64,000 nt of DNA from Isoptericola dokdonensis DS-3 (GTDB taxonomy: Bacteria > Actinomycetota > Actinomycetes > Actinomycetales > Cellulomonadaceae), in NCBI RefSeq assembly GCF_001636295.1, contig NZ_CP014209.1, forward strand, positions 248,001 through 312,000, written 5' to 3'. Every line of letters begins with the position of its first letter. Within the stretch, counting starts at the first letter, position 1. Below are positions 37,368 to 46,791 of this stretch, piece by piece. Under the pieces are notes generated by a model. It was not told where the DNA came from and searched no databases. It saw only the letters and a program-made list of their open reading frames with translations. A program made the translations under genes and the position numbers.

Positions 37368-38296
37368 CGGACGCAGTCTCCTTCGGTGGCCGGGTCGGCG
37401 GTGGCGACCTCGACGTCGTCGGGGATGTCCGGGTGCGGGTCGCCCGCGGGCCGACGACGGTCGAGCAGCGGGTGCAAGCCTGCCACGACCGCGTACACCG
37501 CGATGGCGAGGACCACGATGAGGGCGCCGGGGGAGACCGGGTACCAGTAGGTGATGCTCAGGCCGGTGACGCACACGGTGACGCCGATGATCGACGCGAC
37601 CGTCATGGTGCGGCGGAACGAGTGCGTGAGGAGCTGGCCGATCGCGACGGGCACGATCATCAGCGCGGAGACGAGCAGCAGCCCGACCACGCGCATCGCG
37701 ACGGTCACCGTCAGCGCGGCGAGGATCGCGACGGCCATGTTCAGCGCCCACACGGGCAGGCCGGACGAGATCGCGAACTCCTCGTCGTGGCTGACGGAGA
37801 ACAGCGCGGCGCGCAGCCCGACCCCGACGAGCAGGATGAGGACCGACAGCACGACGGTGAGCACGAGGTCGGTGGTGGTCACGGTCGAGATGGACCCGAA
37901 CAGGTACGCCATGAGGCTGCCGGACGAGCCGCCCGCGATGCCGATGATGAGCACGCCGCCCGCGATGCCGCCGTAGAACATGATCGCCAGCGCCAGGTCG
38001 CCCGAGGTGCGGCCGCGGCGGCGCACCACCTCGATGAGCACCGATCCGACGACGGACGCGACGATCGCCCCGGGGATGGCGAGGGCGTCGACGGGGACGA
38101 GCCCCATCGTCGAGCCGACCAGCCAGCCGAGGGCCACGCCCGTGAGCGCGACGTGCCCGATGCCGTCGCCCAGCAGGGCGAGGCGGCGCTGCACGAGGTA
38201 GGTGCCGACGACGGGGGCGCAGGCGCCGACCAGCAGTGCCGCCAGCAGGGCCCGCTGCATGAGCGGGTCGGTGAGCATGTAGCCGATCTCGCTCAC
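37364..38296 (-). CDS. znuB: Zinc ABC transporter permease
   Basis: GTG at 38296 gives 310 residues with about eight hydrophobic helices and the ABC-3 family pattern PLMQRALLAALLVGACAPVV, LLGDGIGHVALTGVALG and MRVVGLLLVSALMIVPVA. It overlaps znuC and zur by 4 bases each. Acts in zinc (possibly manganese) import. Confidence 0.9.
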   Translation of the reverse strand: MSEIGYMLTDPLMQRALLAALLVGACAPVVGTYLVQRRLALLGDGIGHVALTGVALGWLVGSTMGLVPVDALAIPGAIVASVVGSVLIEVVRRRGRTSGDLALAIMFYGGIAGGVLIIGIAGGSSGSLMAYLFGSISTVTTTDLVLTVVLSVLILLVGVGLRAALFSVSHDEEFAISSGLPVWALNMAVAILAALTVTVAMRVVGLLLVSALMIVPVAIGQLLTHSFRRTMTVASIIGVTVCVTGLSITYWYPVSPGALIVVLAIAVYAVVAGLHPLLDRRRPAGDPHPDIPDDVEVATADPATEGDCVR

Positions 38297-39117
38297 GGCC
38301 GGGCCTCCTCGTCGGTGTCGAGCGGGCCGCCGAGGCCGACGCGCGTGCCGGAGCGCAGGGGCAGCTCCGAGGTGTGGGGGTGGACGTGGTCGTGCGTCGC
38401 GTCGTCGTGGGACGCGTGCGGACGGGGCGGGGCGCCGTCGTGCACCACCTTGCCGTGCCGCAGCACGACGGCGCGGGTGATGAGGTCCGCCAGCTCGCCG
38501 AGCTCGTGCAGGACCACCAGGACGGTGAGGCCGTCGCCGACGAGCCGCGTCATGGTGGCGGCGAACGCCTCCTGGCTGGGGCGGTCGACGCCGGCGACGG
38601 GCTCGTCGAGGACGAGCAGCTCGGGGCCGCGGACGAGCGCGCGGGCGATGAGGACGCGCTGCTGCTGGCCGCCGGAGAGCCTGCTGGTGGGTTCGTCGGC
38701 GCGCTCGGCGAGGCCGACCTGGTCGAGCGCGTCGGCGGCCAGGCCGCGCCACCCGCGCGGCAGGCGCAGGCGGCGGCCGTGCAGCAGCCCGGACGCGACG
38801 ACCTCGCGCGCCGTCGACGGCACGCCCGCCGCGGCGGTCACCCGCTGCGGCACATAGCCCACCCGGCCCCAGGGCACGGCGTTGCCGACCCGGTGGCCGA
38901 GCAGGTCGACCGTGCCGGCGCTGGGGGGCAGCACCCCGACGACGGTGCGCACCAACGTGGACTTGCCGGAGCCGTTCGCGCCCAGCAGCGCGACGACCTC
39001 GCCGGCGTCGACCCGCAGGTCGATGCCGCGCAGCACGTGGCTGGCCCCGAGGTGCACGTGCACGCCGCGGACGTCCACGGCGGGGGAGCCGGTGCGGGTG
39101 TCGGCGGGGACCGTCAT
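38293..39117 (-). CDS. znuC: Zinc ABC transporter ATPase with His-rich tail
   Basis: ATG at 39117 gives 274 residues. Walker A GANGSGKST at 46-54, signature LSGGQQQR and Walker B LLVLDEPVAGVD are intact. The C-terminus carries PRPHASHDDATHDHVHPHTS, a His/Asp-rich tail that could bind zinc; ZnuC proteins often end sooner. It overlaps znuA and znuB by 4 bases. Confidence 0.92.
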   Translation of the reverse strand: MTVPADTRTGSPAVDVRGVHVHLGASHVLRGIDLRVDAGEVVALLGANGSGKSTLVRTVVGVLPPSAGTVDLLGHRVGNAVPWGRVGYVPQRVTAAAGVPSTAREVVASGLLHGRRLRLPRGWRGLAADALDQVGLAERADEPTSRLSGGQQQRVLIARALVRGPELLVLDEPVAGVDRPSQEAFAATMTRLVGDGLTVLVVLHELGELADLITRAVVLRHGKVVHDGAPPRPHASHDDATHDHVHPHTSELPLRSGTRVGLGGPLDTDEEARP

Positions 39118-40112
39118 GCGTCGCAGCCCAGGCCGGTGACGAGCGAGTCGAGGTTGTCGTCCATGACGGCAACGTAGTCCGCCCCGGCGTCGGCGGCCTC
39201 CGTGGAGAGCCCCTCCAGCGGGTCGAGGACGGCGGTGGCCACGCCGAGGTCGGACGCGAGGGTCTCGGCGACCTTCGGGCTCGTGAGGGTCTCGGTGAAG
39301 ATGGTCTGCACGTCGTTCGCCTCGACGACGTCGCCGATCTCGCGCAGGCGCGCCGGGGACGGCTCGGCCTCGGGGTCGATCGCCGCGATGCCGATCTGGA
39401 CGAGGTCGTAGCGCTCGGCGAGGTAGCCGAAAGCGGTGTGGCTCGTCACGAGGGTCTGGCCGGCGCACGGCTCCAGCGCGGTCGCGTAGCGCGCGTCGAG
39501 GTCGTCGAGCGTCGCGGTGAGGGCCTCGGCGTTGGCCGCGTAGGTGGCGGCGTTGCCGGGGTCGACGGCGGACAGCTCGTCGGCCACCGCGTCCGCGACG
39601 GGCTCCAGCAGGGTCGGGTCGAGCCAGAAGTGCGGGTCGAGGGCGCCGTGGTCGTGGCCGTCCTCCTCGTCCGCGTGCTCGGCGTGCTCCTCGGCGGTCT
39701 CGCCCTCGTGCTCGTCGTCCATGTGCTCGACGGTGCCGGGGCTCGCCTCGAGCTCGACGACGTCGGCGGCATCCACGACGTGCTCAGGCTGTCGGGCGTC
39801 CACGGCCTCGTCGACGGCGGCCTGGAAGCCGGACTGGTAGACGACGAGGTCGGCGTCGCCGACGGCGCGCACCTGGGCGGGGGCGAGCTCCAGGTCGTGG
39901 GGCTCGGCGGACGGGGGCGTGAGGTTGTCGACGCTCACCAGGTCGCCGCCCACCTGCTCGGCCACGTACTGCAGGGGGTAGAAGGACGCCAGCACCTGCA
40001 GCGTGCCGTCGTCGGACCCGGTGCCCTCGCCGTCGGTGGAGCAGGCGGTGAGCGCGACCGCGGGCAGGGCGAGCGCGGCGGTGGCGGCGAGGGCGCGACG
40101 AAGGGTAGGCAT
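39114..40112 (-). CDS. znuA: Zinc-binding lipoprotein of the Znu importer
   Basis: ATG at 40112 is chosen (332 residues); an upstream in-frame ATG at 40121 is possible. The lipoprotein signal ends in LTACS. A cluster-9 binding protein follows with the metal residues in PSAEPHDLEL and DPHFWLDP, separated by the acidic His-rich loop (residues about 135-165) typical of zinc-specific ZnuA. It is the first gene of the operon znuA-znuC-znuB-zur, with the Zur palindrome over its start. Confidence 0.92.
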   Translation of the reverse strand: MPTLRRALAATAALALPAVALTACSTDGEGTGSDDGTLQVLASFYPLQYVAEQVGGDLVSVDNLTPPSAEPHDLELAPAQVRAVGDADLVVYQSGFQAAVDEAVDARQPEHVVDAADVVELEASPGTVEHMDDEHEGETAEEHAEHADEEDGHDHGALDPHFWLDPTLLEPVADAVADELSAVDPGNAATYAANAEALTATLDDLDARYATALEPCAGQTLVTSHTAFGYLAERYDLVQIGIAAIDPEAEPSPARLREIGDVVEANDVQTIFTETLTSPKVAETLASDLGVATAVLDPLEGLSTEAADAGADYVAVMDDNLDSLVTGLGCDA

Positions 40113-40126
40113 GAGAACCATTCTCA
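40112..40126. promoter_or_regulatory. Zur-like operator, TGAGAA-N3-TTCTCA
   Basis: TGAGAACCATTCTCA is a perfect 6-3-6 palindrome overlapping the start codon of znuA. A second, weaker half-match (GAGAATGAATGTC) lies about 9 bases further upstream. This placement would block transcription when zinc-loaded Zur is bound. Confidence 0.65.
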
Positions 40127-40341
40127 GGCAGTTCGAGAATGAATGTCAAAGCCGCACGGGGCGACCCTCGTCACGCTACGCGGCGACCGCGGTCGTCGCA
40201 GCGCCGCCGTGGCCGGTCCGCGGGGCCGCGTCGTCCGTCGCGGCGGCCGGTAGGCTGGCTGGCGGTGCCCGTCGGGCGCCGAACCATCGTGAACAAGCCC
40301 CGCCGGAGCCACCGGCTGGGGCCGACACCCAGGAGTGATCC

Positions 40342-41733
40342 GTGGCTGCACCGTCCCCCTCCGCCCAGCTCGACGCCGTCGTCTCCCTCGCCAAGCGCCG
40401 GGGATTCGTCTTCCAGTCCGGCGAGATCTACGGCGGGACGCGCTCCGCGTGGGACTACGGCCCCCTCGGTGTCGAGCTCAAGGAGAACATCAAGAAGCAG
40501 TGGTGGAAGGCCATGACGCGACGTCCCGACGTCGTCGGCCTCGACTCGTCGGTCATCCTGCCGACGCCGGTGTGGAAGGCGTCCGGCCACCTCGGCGCGT
40601 TCACCGACCCGCTGACGGAGTGCCTGAGCTGCCACAAGCGGTTCCGCGAGGACCAGATGATCGAGGAGTTCGCCGAGCGCAAGGGCCGTGAGCCCGAGGG
40701 CGGACTCGCCGAGATCGCCTGCCCGAGCTGCGGCACCCGCGGCCAGTGGACCGAGCCCCGCGACTTCAACATGATGCTGTCGACCTACCTCGGCCCGGTC
40801 GAGGACGAGTCCGGCCGCCACTACCTGCGCCCCGAGACGGCGCAGGGCATCTTCGTGAACTTCGCGAACGTCGCCTCGGTCTCGCGGCAGAAGCCGCCCT
40901 TCGGCATCGCGCAGATCGGCAAGTCGTTCCGCAACGAGATCACGCCGGGCAACTTCATCTTCCGCACGCGCGAGTTCGAGCAGATGGAGATGGAGTTCTT
41001 CGTCGAGCCGGGCACGGACGCCGAGTGGCACCAGTACTGGATCGACACCCGCATGGCCTGGTACACGGGCCTCGGCATCGCCCCGGAGAACCTGCGCCTC
41101 TACGAGCACCCCGAGGACAAGCTCTCGCACTACTCCACCCGCACCGTCGACATCGAGTACCGCTTCGGGTTCACCGGCTCGGAGTGGGGCGAGCTCGAGG
41201 GCATCGCGAACCGCACCGACTTCGACCTGTCGACGCACGCGGAGCACTCCGGCAAGGACCTGATGTACCGCGACCCGGTGACGAACGAGAAGTACTTCCC
41301 GTACGTCATCGAGCCCGCCGCCGGCCTCACCCGCTCGCTCATGGCGTTCCTCGTCGAGGCCTACGCCGAGGACGAGGCGCCCAACACCAAGGGCGGCGTC
41401 GACAAGCGGACCGTGCTGCGCCTCGACAAGCGCCTCGCGCCCGTCAAGGCCGCGGTGCTGCCGCTGTCCAAGAGCGCCGAGCTGATGCCGACCGCCGAGA
41501 AGCTCGCCACCGAGCTGCGCGAGCACTGGAACGTCGACCACGACATCACCCAGGCCATCGGCAAGCGGTACCGCCGTCAGGACGAGATCGGCACGCCGTA
41601 CTGCGTGACGGTGGACTTCGACACGCTCGAGGACCAGGCCGTGACCATCCGGGACCGCGACACCATGGCCCAGGAGCGCGTCGCGCTCGACCAGGTCGCC
41701 GGCTACCTCGGCCAGCGACTGCTGGGCTGCTGA
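40342..41733 (+). CDS. glyS: Glycine-tRNA ligase, alpha2 type
   Basis: GTG at 40342 gives 463 residues. Class II synthetase motifs are seen: motif 2 around [20 protein letters not shown] and motif 3 in [16 protein letters not shown] zinc-like segment has CLSCHKRF and CPSCG, as in actinobacterial GlyRS. It charges tRNA-Gly and is the single-subunit form, not the alpha2-beta2 enzyme of proteobacteria. Confidence 0.95.
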   Translation: MAAPSPSAQLDAVVSLAKRRGFVFQSGEIYGGTRSAWDYGPLGVELKENIKKQWWKAMTRRPDVVGLDSSVILPTPVWKASGHLGAFTDPLTECLSCHKRFREDQMIEEFAERKGREPEGGLAEIACPSCGTRGQWTEPRDFNMMLSTYLGPVEDESGRHYLRPETAQGIFVNFANVASVSRQKPPFGIAQIGKSFRNEITPGNFIFRTREFEQMEMEFFVEPGTDAEWHQYWIDTRMAWYTGLGIAPENLRLYEHPEDKLSHYSTRTVDIEYRFGFTGSEWGELEGIANRTDFDLSTHAEHSGKDLMYRDPVTNEKYFPYVIEPAAGLTRSLMAFLVEAYAEDEAPNTKGGVDKRTVLRLDKRLAPVKAAVLPLSKSAELMPTAEKLATELREHWNVDHDITQAIGKRYRRQDEIGTPYCVTVDFDTLEDQAVTIRDRDTMAQERVALDQVAGYLGQRLLGC

Positions 41734-41762
41734 GCCACCGCCCGGCACTGCCGGGCACACGA

Positions 41763-41794
41763 ACGGGGGCCGTCCACCAGGACGGCCCCCGTTT
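41763..41794 (+). terminator. Rho-independent terminator of glyS
   Basis: ACGGGGGCCGTCC (41763-41775) pairs with GGACGGCCCCCGT (41780-41792) around ACCA, followed by a short T-run. Confidence 0.85.
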
Positions 41795-41833
41795 CGTGCT
41801 GCCGACGCCACCGATGGCGTCGTGCGCGTCAGG

Positions 41834-41983
41834 TCAGTTCTTGGCCCGCCGCAGCAGCCCCAGCACGAGGCTGACGACCAGGACGATCACACCGATCCAG
41901 AGCAGGAACTGCCCGATCTCGGTCGCGACCCCCAGGATCACGAGCACGACGCCGATGATGATGAGAATGAGCCACAGAGGCAC
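41834..41983 (-). CDS. Small two-helix membrane protein, 49 residues
   Basis: GTG at 41983 follows AAGGAGATCC and opens VPLWLILIIIGVVLVILGVA. A second hydrophobic stretch (LLWIGVIVLVVSLVLGL) and a Lys/Arg end (RRAKN) follow. It resembles the gene at 42092-42247 in length, start and two-helix layout, so the pair is probably a tandem duplication. The family has no known function to me. Confidence 0.75.
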   Translation of the reverse strand: MPLWLILIIIGVVLVILGVATEIGQFLLWIGVIVLVVSLVLGLLRRAKN

Positions 41984-42091
41984 AAGGATCTCCTTCGTCC
42001 GTCCCGACAGGTCTTGCCGGGCTTGTCACGACACTTCCACGATGCGCCGGTGTGCGCATCTTGAACCTTTGGCGCCGGATGTCGCCGCTGG

Positions 42092-42247
42092 TCAGCCGAC
42101 CTTGCGGTTCCCGCGGTTGACCAGCACCAGCACGACGCCGACCACCATCGCGATCACCCCGGCCCAGATGAAGATCTGACCGAGGCCGATCAGGCCGAGG
42201 ATCAGCGAGACGAGCCCGGCGATGATGAGAACCAGCCACAGAGCCAT
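42092..42247 (-). CDS. Small two-helix membrane protein, 51 residues
   Basis: ATG at 42247 follows AGGACACACC and gives MALWLVLIIAGLVSLILGL, a second hydrophobic stretch and a basic tail (RGNRKVG). Paralogue of 41834-41983. Two such genes in the same orientation lie back to back on the strand opposite dusB and glyS. Confidence 0.75.
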   Translation of the reverse strand: MALWLVLIIAGLVSLILGLIGLGQIFIWAGVIAMVVGVVLVLVNRGNRKVG

Positions 42248-42370
42248 GAGGTGTGTCCTTTCGTCGTGGTTTGCACACGTTGCCACCGTCCGCGGTCACC
42301 GGCATCCCGGGCGGCCGGATCGTGACGCGTCCCACGGGGACGGACGCGGCGCCGATGGGACAATGGACCG

Positions 42371-43543
42371 GTGAGTGCTGTGCTTCCCCCGCTGCAGATC
42401 GGCCCCCTGACGGTCGCCACGCCCGTCGTGCTGGCGCCGATGGCCGGCGTGACCAACCGTGCGTTCCGCACCCTGTGCCGCGAGGCCGGACGGTCCACCG
42501 GCTTCGACCCGGGCCTGTACGTCGCCGAGATGGTGACGTCCCGTGCGCTCGTGGAGCGCAACACCGAGGCGCTGCGCATCGTCACGTTCGGGCCCGACGA
42601 GACGCCGCGCTCGGCGCAGGTGTACGGCGTGGACCCGGCGACGGTGGGCGCCGCGGTGAAGATCATCGCCGGTGAGGACAGTGCCGACCACGTCGACCTC
42701 AACTTCGGCTGCCCGGTGCCCAAGGTGACCCGCAAGGGCGGCGGCGCCGCCCTGCCGTGGAAGAAGCAGCTCTTCACCGACATCGTGCGCGCCGCCGTCA
42801 CCGCGGCCGAGCCGTACGGCGTCCCGGTGACCGTGAAGATGCGCAAGGGAATCGACGACGACCACCTCACCTACCTCGAGGCCGGCCGCACCGCCGAGTC
42901 CCTCGGCGCGGCCGCGGTCGCGCTGCACGCCCGCACCGCCGCGCAGCACTACTCCGGCACCGCCGACTGGACCGCGATCGCGCGGCTCAAGGAGGAGGTC
43001 CGCACCGTGCCGGTGCTCGGCAACGGCGACATCTGGGCGGCCGAGGACGCCGTGCGCATGGTCCGCGAGACCGGCGCCGACGGCGTCGTCGTGGGCCGCG
43101 GCTGCCAGGGACGCCCCTGGCTGTTCGCCGACCTCGCCGCCGCGTTCAACGGCTCCGACGTCCGCGTCCGCCCCGGCCTGCGCGACGTCGCCGACGCGAT
43201 CTACCGGCACGGCGAGCTCATGATCGAGTACTACGACGGCGACGAGTTCAAGGGCGTGCGCGACCTGCGCAAGCACATGGCCTGGTACCTCAAGGGGTAC
43301 GCCGTCGGCGGCGACGCCCGCCGGGCGCTCGCGATGGTGTCGTCGCTCGCCGAGCTGCGCGAGCACCTCGACGCCCTCGACCTCACCCTCGGCTACCCGG
43401 GCGACGACGCCGAGGGCCCGCGCGGGCGTGCGGGGTCCGCCAAGACCCCGCACCTGCCGTACGGCTGGCTGGACTCGCGCGACCTCGACGCCGAGTTCGA
43501 GGCGAAGCTGCGCGAGGCCGAGCTGTCCGTCTCCGGCGGCTGA
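42371..43543 (+). CDS. dusB: tRNA-dihydrouridine synthase
   Basis: GTG at 42371 gives 390 residues. The FMN-binding TIM barrel has VVLAPMAGVTNRAFR, NFGCPVPKV with catalytic Cys at about 114, and GNGDIW then GRGCQGRPWLF. It reduces uridine in tRNA D-loops. It is transcribed alone; the DyP gene behind it is convergent. Confidence 0.93.
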   Translation: MSAVLPPLQIGPLTVATPVVLAPMAGVTNRAFRTLCREAGRSTGFDPGLYVAEMVTSRALVERNTEALRIVTFGPDETPRSAQVYGVDPATVGAAVKIIAGEDSADHVDLNFGCPVPKVTRKGGGAALPWKKQLFTDIVRAAVTAAEPYGVPVTVKMRKGIDDDHLTYLEAGRTAESLGAAAVALHARTAAQHYSGTADWTAIARLKEEVRTVPVLGNGDIWAAEDAVRMVRETGADGVVVGRGCQGRPWLFADLAAAFNGSDVRVRPGLRDVADAIYRHGELMIEYYDGDEFKGVRDLRKHMAWYLKGYAVGGDARRALAMVSSLAELREHLDALDLTLGYPGDDAEGPRGRAGSAKTPHLPYGWLDSRDLDAEFEAKLREAELSVSGG

Positions 43544-43558
43544 GCCCGGCGGCGGGCC

Positions 43559-44782
43559 TCAGGTCAGCAGGGTCTCCCCGACGAACCCGCCCTCGGCGCA
43601 GCCCGGCGGCACCGCGAACACCGACGACCCGACCGGCGTCGTCCACTCGTTGAGCAGGTCGAGGTCCGCCAGGCGCTGCTGCAGGGGCGTGAACTGCCGG
43701 TCGACGTCGGCCTGGAACGACACGAAGATCAGCCCGGAGTCCGACACCTCGGCACCCGTGGGGGCGTCGTCGTAGCTGTACGCACGCCGGAAGATCCGCT
43801 GCGTCGGGTCGTCCCCGCGGGCGCGGCGCACGTGGGAGAACTCGGCGATGACGGGGAACCCGAGGGACGTCGTCGCCTCGAAGTCGGGTTCGTCGTGCTC
43901 CCGGCTGCCGGTCAGCGGCGCCCCGTTGCTCAGGTAGCGCCCCACCGACTGCTCGCGCCCGGACCGGTCGAGCTCGTCCCAGGTGTCCAGGTGCATGGCG
44001 ATGCGGCGCAGCACCACGCTCGTGCCGCCGGCGAGCCACCCGTCGGTGCTCCACACGACCTGGTCGAAGTCGGTGGTGCCCGGCTCGGGGTTGACGGTGC
44101 CGTCGACCTGCCCGAACAGGTTGCGCATCGTGGTGCCGGGGCGTTCGGTGCCGTAGGCGCGCCGGAAACCCTGCTGCACCCACCGCACGGTGGTGAAGCT
44201 GCGGGTGTCCTTGAGCAGCATGCGGGTCGCGTGCGCGACGGTGAGCGGGTCGTCCGCGGCGACCTGGACCAGCAGGTCGCCGTCGCTGAGCTCCGGCAGC
44301 AGCCGGTCGATCGTGAACTCCGGCAGCGGTCTGAGCCAGCCCGGGGCGACGCCGCTCGCCCGGGCCACGAACCGGGGGCCGAACGCGAACGTCACGGTGA
44401 GCCGGGCGGGGGAGACGGCGAGCTCCGGCTCGGAGTCCGCCAGCGCGGGCTCGCCCCGGGTGAGGCGCGCGGCGTCGTCGGACACGATCCGCATCAGCCG
44501 GCGCAGCGCGTCCCGGTCGACGTCGTCGCGCAGGTCGAGGCCGAGGAACGTGGCGTGCGCCTGCGCGGGCGTCGCGATGCCCGCCTGGTGCACGCCGTGG
44601 AACGGGACCGTCCCGGTGCCGTGCGGGGGCGCGGGCGTCACGACGGGGTCGGGCTGCCGGAGGGCCTTGTCGGCGCCGATCGCCGCGGCGGCGCCGACGC
44701 CGGCGACAGCCCCTCCGAGGAGGAACTGCCGCCGGGTCGAACCCGCCCGGCCGGTGCGCGTGCTCCGGTCGGGGGACGCCAT
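43559..44782 (-). CDS. DyP-type haem peroxidase, Tat-exported
   Basis: ATG at 44782 overlaps the preceding gene by one base, giving 407 residues. The Tat signal STRRQFLLGG has RR at 17-18. The family motif appears as FGQVDGTVN, a variant of G-x-x-D-G, and the proximal haem histidine is in SHVRRARGDDP. Such peroxidases act outside the membrane on dyes or Fe/haem substrates. It is the last gene of a copper-protein group, as for DtpA in Streptomyces. Confidence 0.88.
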   Translation of the reverse strand: MASPDRSTRTGRAGSTRRQFLLGGAVAGVGAAAAIGADKALRQPDPVVTPAPPHGTGTVPFHGVHQAGIATPAQAHATFLGLDLRDDVDRDALRRLMRIVSDDAARLTRGEPALADSEPELAVSPARLTVTFAFGPRFVARASGVAPGWLRPLPEFTIDRLLPELSDGDLLVQVAADDPLTVAHATRMLLKDTRSFTTVRWVQQGFRRAYGTERPGTTMRNLFGQVDGTVNPEPGTTDFDQVVWSTDGWLAGGTSVVLRRIAMHLDTWDELDRSGREQSVGRYLSNGAPLTGSREHDEPDFEATTSLGFPVIAEFSHVRRARGDDPTQRIFRRAYSYDDAPTGAEVSDSGLIFVSFQADVDRQFTPLQQRLADLDLLNEWTTPVGSSVFAVPPGCAEGGFVGETLLT

Positions 44783-45387
44783 CAGGCGTCCTCGTCCACC
44801 GTGTGCTCGTGGTCGTGCTCGGTGCCGTCCATGTCCATGTCCATGTCCATGTCGGAGTCGTCGCCGGAGTAGCTCTCGTTGGCGCCCGAGTAGTCCTTGA
44901 CCGGTGCGGTGATCTCCGCGGTGGAGTCGTCCGAGAACGTCAGCGTGACCGTGACCTCCTCGCCCGCCTCCAGCGGGTCGGTCAGGTCCATGAGCATGAG
45001 GTGGTTGCCGCCGGGCTCCAGGGACAGGGTCTCGCCAGGGCCGACGACGAACCCGCCGTCGATCTCCTGCATCGTCATCGCGCCGGTCCCGTCGTCGACG
45101 GTCTCGTGCAGCTCGACCATCCCGGCGGCCTCGCTGGTCGCGGAGACGATCGTGACGTCGTCGCCGCCGTCGTTGGTGATCTCGCCGAACGCGGCGGACA
45201 TGCCCTCGTCGGCGGCCTTGACCCACGGGTCGGTGACGGTGACGGACTCCGCGGCGTTCGACCCGGAGGTCGCCGAACCGGCGGTGCCCGCGGCGGGCTC
45301 GTCCGCCGCGGCGCAGCCGGTGAGCGCGAGCGCGCTGAGGGACAGCAGGACGAGGGCGGTCGTGGTGCGGTGGTGACGGAGGAACAT
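44782..45387 (-). CDS. PCuAC-type copper chaperone lipoprotein
   Basis: ATG at 45387 gives 201 residues with a lipoprotein signal (ALTGCAAA). The PCuAC domain has MVELHETVDDGTGAMTM and GNHLMLMDL, the His/Met copper(I) ligands. The C-terminus is a DM-repeat tail with EHDHEH, which should bind extra copper. It overlaps the DyP gene and follows copC by one base. It probably delivers copper to cuproenzymes outside the membrane. Confidence 0.9.
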   Translation of the reverse strand: MFLRHHRTTTALVLLSLSALALTGCAAADEPAAGTAGSATSGSNAAESVTVTDPWVKAADEGMSAAFGEITNDGGDDVTIVSATSEAAGMVELHETVDDGTGAMTMQEIDGGFVVGPGETLSLEPGGNHLMLMDLTDPLEAGEEVTVTLTFSDDSTAEITAPVKDYSGANESYSGDDSDMDMDMDMDGTEHDHEHTVDEDA

Positions 45388-45388
45388 G

Positions 45389-46060
45389 TCAGTGCCTTTC
45401 GGGGGAGTCCGACGGCGCGGCGTCCGCGGCGTCCGCGGGCGTGACGTCGTCGCCGGCCACGGTGTCGCGGCGGCGGGAACGGGTGAGGAGGAACAGGACG
45501 GCGAGCGCGAGCAGCGCGCCGCCGGCGCCGACGAGCAGGACCCGCGTGGGTCCGTCGTCGGAGGAAGAGGCCGCAGCCTCGCCCTGAGCCGTGCTGCCCT
45601 GGGCCGGGCCGCCCTGCTCGGCGTCGACCGGCGCGGCGCCCTCGGCCGGCCCGGCGGCGTCCGGCGGCGTGCCGCGTTCCAGCGGGGTGCCGTCACCGAC
45701 GACGAACCCGACCACGCCGGAGATCGGGTGGCCGTCCGCGGAGACGACGCGCCAGCGGACCTCGTAGCCGGCGTCCGGCATCTCCGCGTCGAGGGGGACC
45801 TGCACCTGGGTGCCGTCGAGGACGGGTTCGGCGGCGGCCCAGTCGTGGCCGTCCGCGTCGGCGACGATCACCGTCGCCCCGAGGTCGAGGAGGTCGTCGG
45901 AGTAGGTGAGCGTGATCTGGTCGGGGGCGGACTCCAGGACGGAGCCCGCCGCGGGGTCGCTGCTGATCAGCTGGTCGTGGGCGGACGCCGGGGCGGCCGT
46001 CGCGAGGAGCGCGACGACGCCGGTGACGATGCCGCCCGCGACCACGCGGGTGCGGGACAT
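45389..46060 (-). CDS. CopC-domain copper resistance protein, membrane-anchored
   Basis: ATG at 46060 gives 223 residues. A Sec signal ends in ATAAPASA-HDQLISSDPAAGS, and the N-terminal His after cleavage is a copper ligand in CopC. The Ig-like domain has LTYSDDLLDLGATV and VSADGHPISGVVGF. A Ser/Gly/Ala-rich linker leads to a single membrane span (LLVGAGGALLALAVLFLLT) and an acidic tail. It stands just upstream of the PCuAC gene. Confidence 0.88.
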   Translation of the reverse strand: MSRTRVVAGGIVTGVVALLATAAPASAHDQLISSDPAAGSVLESAPDQITLTYSDDLLDLGATVIVADADGHDWAAAEPVLDGTQVQVPLDAEMPDAGYEVRWRVVSADGHPISGVVGFVVGDGTPLERGTPPDAAGPAEGAAPVDAEQGGPAQGSTAQGEAAASSSDDGPTRVLLVGAGGALLALAVLFLLTRSRRRDTVAGDDVTPADAADAAPSDSPERH

Positions 46061-46173
46061 GGAAGGGCCTCTCCGGTGCCCGGGTGGGCACCAGCACGGG
46101 TGGGCTCGCGCACCGCATGCCGGGGGACGGCGTGCGGCGGCGCGCGGGTCGGCGACGCCGGACCCGCGAGGAC

Positions 46174-46791
46174 TCAGACCGTGAGGACAGGGGGGCCGCG
46201 TCGCCGCAGCAGGGAGAGCTCGGGGCCGTGCCGGGCGGGCCGGTGGCCGGCGGCCACGACGGCGGGGCGCACGGGACGCGGGGCGCCGACGGGCACGAGG
46301 TCGCGTCGCGGCAGCAGCCAGGACACGACCAGCCCGGCGAGGTGGCGCAGGTGGTGCAGCAGCGCCTCGCCGTGGAAGAGCAGCGCGGCGGTCGCCGCCG
46401 CGGCGGCGGCGTGCCACACCCACATCGTGGTGTCGCCCTGGAGGGCGGCGACGTTGGCGTCCGTCGACGCGGGCACGGGTGGGAGCTGGGCGTGGTGGGC
46501 GTGCGCGCCGCCGGTGCGCACGGCGCCGGTGGGGGTGCCGAGGACGAACAGGGTGTGGAAGGCGACCTGGCCGGCCGCGACGGACACGACGGCGCGCCAG
46601 CGGGCGGGTCGCCCGCCGACGAGCGTGCCCACCCAGAGGGACACCACCCACGGCGCGAGGACGCCGAGCAGGCCCGGGACGGCGCCGCCGCCCGCGACGT
46701 GCGAGGCGAGCGCGACACCCGTGGCGACGGTCGCGGCGACGCCGCCGCGCAGCACGCGGGCGGATCGGGGGCGACCGGTCGGGGACGACAT
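46174..46791 (-). CDS. Polytopic membrane protein of the copper group
   Basis: ATG at 46791 gives 205 residues with four to five hydrophobic segments. A His-rich exposed segment (AHAHHAQ) and LLFHGEALLHHL could bind metal. Related membrane proteins sit next to copC in actinobacteria, from memory. No enzyme motif is seen. It has the same direction as copC, 113 bases upstream. Confidence 0.6.
   Translation of the reverse strand: MSSPTGRPRSARVLRGGVAATVATGVALASHVAGGGAVPGLLGVLAPWVVSLWVGTLVGGRPARWRAVVSVAAGQVAFHTLFVLGTPTGAVRTGGAHAHHAQLPPVPASTDANVAALQGDTTMWVWHAAAAAATAALLFHGEALLHHLRHLAGLVVSWLLPRRDLVPVGAPRPVRPAVVAAGHRPARHGPELSLLRRRGPPVLTV

Noticed and set aside
40113..40341. T-box or riboswitch before glyS
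   Set aside because: No specifier stem or T-box sequence was found; the only clear signal is the Zur-like palindrome for znuA.
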